From: Promethearchaeota archaeon
Lineage (GTDB): Archaea > Asgardarchaeota > Lokiarchaeia > Sigyniarchaeales > SOKP01
NCBI GenBank assembly: GCA_019058425.1
Contig: JAHPYZ010000041.1
Coordinates: forward strand, 1 to 41,558
Reading direction: 5' to 3'
DNA: 41,558 nt
A program made the position numbers and the translations under genes. This document shows, piece after piece, positions 40,197 through 41,558 of the stretch (positions are counted from its first letter, which is position 1; each line of letters opens with the position of its first letter). The notes beneath the pieces were generated by a model that did no database searches, was not told where the DNA came from, and was given only the letters and a program-made list of their open reading frames with translations.

Positions 40197-40565
40197 ATGG
40201 TAGAATCTGTGGTTATAATAAGCGACCAATCACCAATAGGGAGAAATTCAGCAGTTGAAGCTATTAGGATTGGATCAGGATTTACAGCTCTTGGAGAATT
40301 CATTGACTGTAAAATTGTATTTATGGGAGATGCGGTGTATTTATTTAATAAAAATTGCGATCCTGAGGCTGTAGGAATGGATCCCTTGACAGAAGTATTA
40401 GAGATGGCTGATTTATCTGATTTAGAAGTATATATGATAGAATCTGCTTTACACGATGCAGGATTAACAAAAGAAGATATGATTGAATATGAAAATTTGA
40501 AAATCATTGGTTATGACGAATTAACAGAGTTGATTTCTAATGCAGATGTATCTTTTAGATACTAA
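40197..40565 (+). CDS. dsrF: DsrF/TusC-like subunit
   Basis: A 122-residue DsrE-superfamily protein, most like DsrF/TusC (VVIISDQSPIGRNSAVEAIR, ALGEFIDCKIVFMGDAVYLF, then a C-terminal helix and strand IIGYDELTELISNAD). It carries two cysteines (Cys38, Cys54), neither clearly catalytic, which agrees with the structural role of TusC. It sits between dsrE and dsrH in the standard order, with a GGAGG-type ribosome binding site overlapping the end of dsrE. The assignment to F rather than another superfamily member leans on gene order. Confidence 0.82.
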   Translation: MVESVVIISDQSPIGRNSAVEAIRIGSGFTALGEFIDCKIVFMGDAVYLFNKNCDPEAVGMDPLTEVLEMADLSDLEVYMIESALHDAGLTKEDMIEYENLKIIGYDELTELISNADVSFRY

Positions 40566-40566
40566 T

Positions 40567-40574
40567 GGAGGTTA
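40567..40574 (+). promoter_or_regulatory. strong ribosome binding site of dsrH
   Basis: GGAGGTTA, seven bases before the ATG at 40582. Clear Shine-Dalgarno use within the operon. Confidence 0.6.
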
Positions 40575-40581
40575 GAAAAAG

Positions 40582-40923
40582 ATGTCAGAAAATTTGGATA
40601 TAATATATTTGTTTGGATATAGTGGAATGACAGGGAATCAATTAGAAAGGTTATTGCCCATTTTAAAAAGTCAAATTACAAAGAACACGAAACTTGGATT
40701 AGTTTTAATTCATGATGGCGTAGTCGGGATTACAACAAAGGGAAAGATACCAAAAGAAGTGGAAGAACTGCTCAGCATGGAGGTTGAAATATTTGCTATG
40801 AAATCAGATATGAAAGCACGTGGTATTGCTCCTGAATACATTCATGACAAAATTAAATCAATAGATTATGATGACCTTATAGATGTCATTGATACTACGC
40901 CAAAAGTAATATCTTGGATGTAG
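40582..40923 (+). CDS. dsrH: DsrH/TusB-like subunit
   Basis: A 113-residue protein of the DsrH/TusB family (IIYLFGYSGMTGNQLERLLPI then KLGLVLIHDGVVG, and the C-terminal IDYDDLIDVIDTTPKVISWM, where the SW ending is typical). It contains no cysteine at all, so the persulfide site known from some DsrH proteins is absent and it would only have a structural part in the heterohexamer. It is preceded by a strong ribosome binding site and follows dsrF by 16 bases. The next gene is about 120 bases away. Confidence 0.82.
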   Translation: MSENLDIIYLFGYSGMTGNQLERLLPILKSQITKNTKLGLVLIHDGVVGITTKGKIPKEVEELLSMEVEIFAMKSDMKARGIAPEYIHDKIKSIDYDDLIDVIDTTPKVISWM

Positions 40924-41046
40924 TTAGATAAGAAAAAAAATTCAAAAATTTTTTTGAAAAATACTGGGATAACCCAGAAAATATAAATTATAAAACAAAA
41001 TAAAAGGAAATTTCCAAAAATAAAAAATTTAAAAAAAGGTGGTAAA

Positions 41047-41529
41047 ATGACTGAAACCGAAAAAAAAGGTGGTATCAAAAGCACTAATACTCCAAGTGGA
41101 GAGGAACAAACCGGAAGAGCTTCAGTTAACTTTATTGTAAAAGATAAATCATTCGAAAAGTTCGCAATGATGATGATCCTTGGAACTACAGGTGATGCTA
41201 TGGATGTTAAAATGAATTTTTTCTTTACTTTTTGGGGTTTAAATCTTTTAAAAAAGAAATTTAAACCAAAAGTTGCTGGAATGCCTGCTCCAATGAAAGG
41301 TATGGCAGCAAATATGTTCAAAAAGAGAATGAAGAAATTTGGAATTGAAGATCCATGGGCAATGATTAAAGAAGCTGTTGAGAACGGAAATATGAAATTA
41401 TATCCGTGTCAAATGACAATGGAGTTAATGGGGATTAAGAAAGAAGAGTTGCTTGATTGGGTAGAAGAACCTGTTGGTGCGGCCTCATTTTTAGAGATGA
41501 GCAATGGTGGCCAAATAGTTTCATTATAA
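41047..41529 (+). CDS. DsrE2-like sulfur-relay protein
   Basis: A 160-residue protein of the DsrE superfamily resembling DsrE2 (COG2210, often misnamed peroxiredoxin). Family marks: FAMMMILGTTGDAMDVKMNFFFTF, FWGLNLL, and MKLYPCQMTMELMGIKKEELLDWVEEPVGAASFLE, with Cys121 as probable sulfur carrier. The first 25 residues are hydrophilic and disordered-looking. DsrE2 with TusA and DsrEFH is known from sulfur oxidisers and from archaea handling sulfane sulfur. No hdr or dsr reductase genes are visible up to the window edge. ATG at 41047 after GGTGG. The last gene seen; a T-run follows. Confidence 0.85.
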   Translation: MTETEKKGGIKSTNTPSGEEQTGRASVNFIVKDKSFEKFAMMMILGTTGDAMDVKMNFFFTFWGLNLLKKKFKPKVAGMPAPMKGMAANMFKKRMKKFGIEDPWAMIKEAVENGNMKLYPCQMTMELMGIKKEELLDWVEEPVGAASFLEMSNGGQIVSL

Positions 41530-41548
41530 ATTAAAAATTAACAAACAA

Positions 41549-41558
41549 ATTTTTTTTT
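41549..41558 (+). terminator. T-run behind the sulfur-relay operon
   Basis: At least eight T at the window edge, twenty bases behind the last stop codon. Possible operon terminator, cut by the window end. Confidence 0.4.

Noticed and set aside
40866-41321. 151-codon minus-strand frame opposite dsrH and dsrE2
   Set aside because: Overlaps two supported genes; Phe/Ile-rich shadow of Lys-rich coding sequence.

Overview
The window looks like a piece of an AT-rich archaeal genome, most likely an Asgard (Lokiarchaeia-like) archaeon. The evidence is indirect. It includes archaeal-style Lrp/AsnC, SPL-type radical SAM and DUF4184 genes, several large NosD-type beta-helix surface proteins, many TTG/GTG starts, a small RING-like zinc protein, and a PAS-kinase paired with an unusual DNA-binding receiver protein. 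There is no rRNA, tRNA, CRISPR array or recognisable transposase. Lineage cannot be proven from this stretch alone.

Layout. 0.1-3.6 kb holds two tandem paralogue arrays: four TIGR04076-type proteins, then an MBL hydrolase, then three tiny proteins of an unrecognised family. 3.7-9 kb is housekeeping and accessory material: a DUF998-like membrane protein, a double zinc-ribbon/RING protein, an alpha/beta hydrolase, a rhodanese gene broken by an in-frame TAA, phosphoglycerate mutase and a GPH sugar symporter. 9-13.3 kb carries two membrane proteins with left-handed beta-helix domains, divergent from an acyl-CoA dehydrogenase with an extra C-terminal winged-helix-like domain. 13.4-20.2 kb is a mixed run (SagB-type nitroreductase, GNAT, CPBP protease, exported sulfite-oxidase-like enzyme, DJ-1/PfpI, enoyl-CoA hydratase/isomerase homologue, SPL radical SAM, DUF4184). 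20.3-28.7 kb has a NosD-type protein, a two-component pair (PAS kinase plus RHH-receiver fusion), a Fes-like esterase, a DMT transporter, DnaJ, a 41-residue zinc protein and a ketol-acid reductoisomerase homologue lacking the conserved histidine.

28.7-39.3 kb is a duplication-rich region, nearly all on the minus strand. It contains three long beta-helix surface proteins with a shared C-terminal anchor (one interrupted by TAA), a Nudix hydrolase, an AbrB/PIN toxin-antitoxin pair, a complete Lrp/AsnC regulator, and at least two, perhaps three, truncated copies of that regulator's 3' end scattered between the surface-protein genes. 39.5-41.5 kb is a clean sulfur-relay operon, tusA-dsrE-dsrF-dsrH-dsrE2, transcribed divergently from the Lrp gene.

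The strongest candidates for new biology are: the repeated Lrp 3' fragments linked to the surface-protein genes; the N-terminal RHH plus C-terminal receiver architecture; the acyl-CoA dehydrogenase with a DNA-binding-like tail; the RING-like protein; the three-member micro-family; and two genes each interrupted by one TAA in otherwise intact frames.
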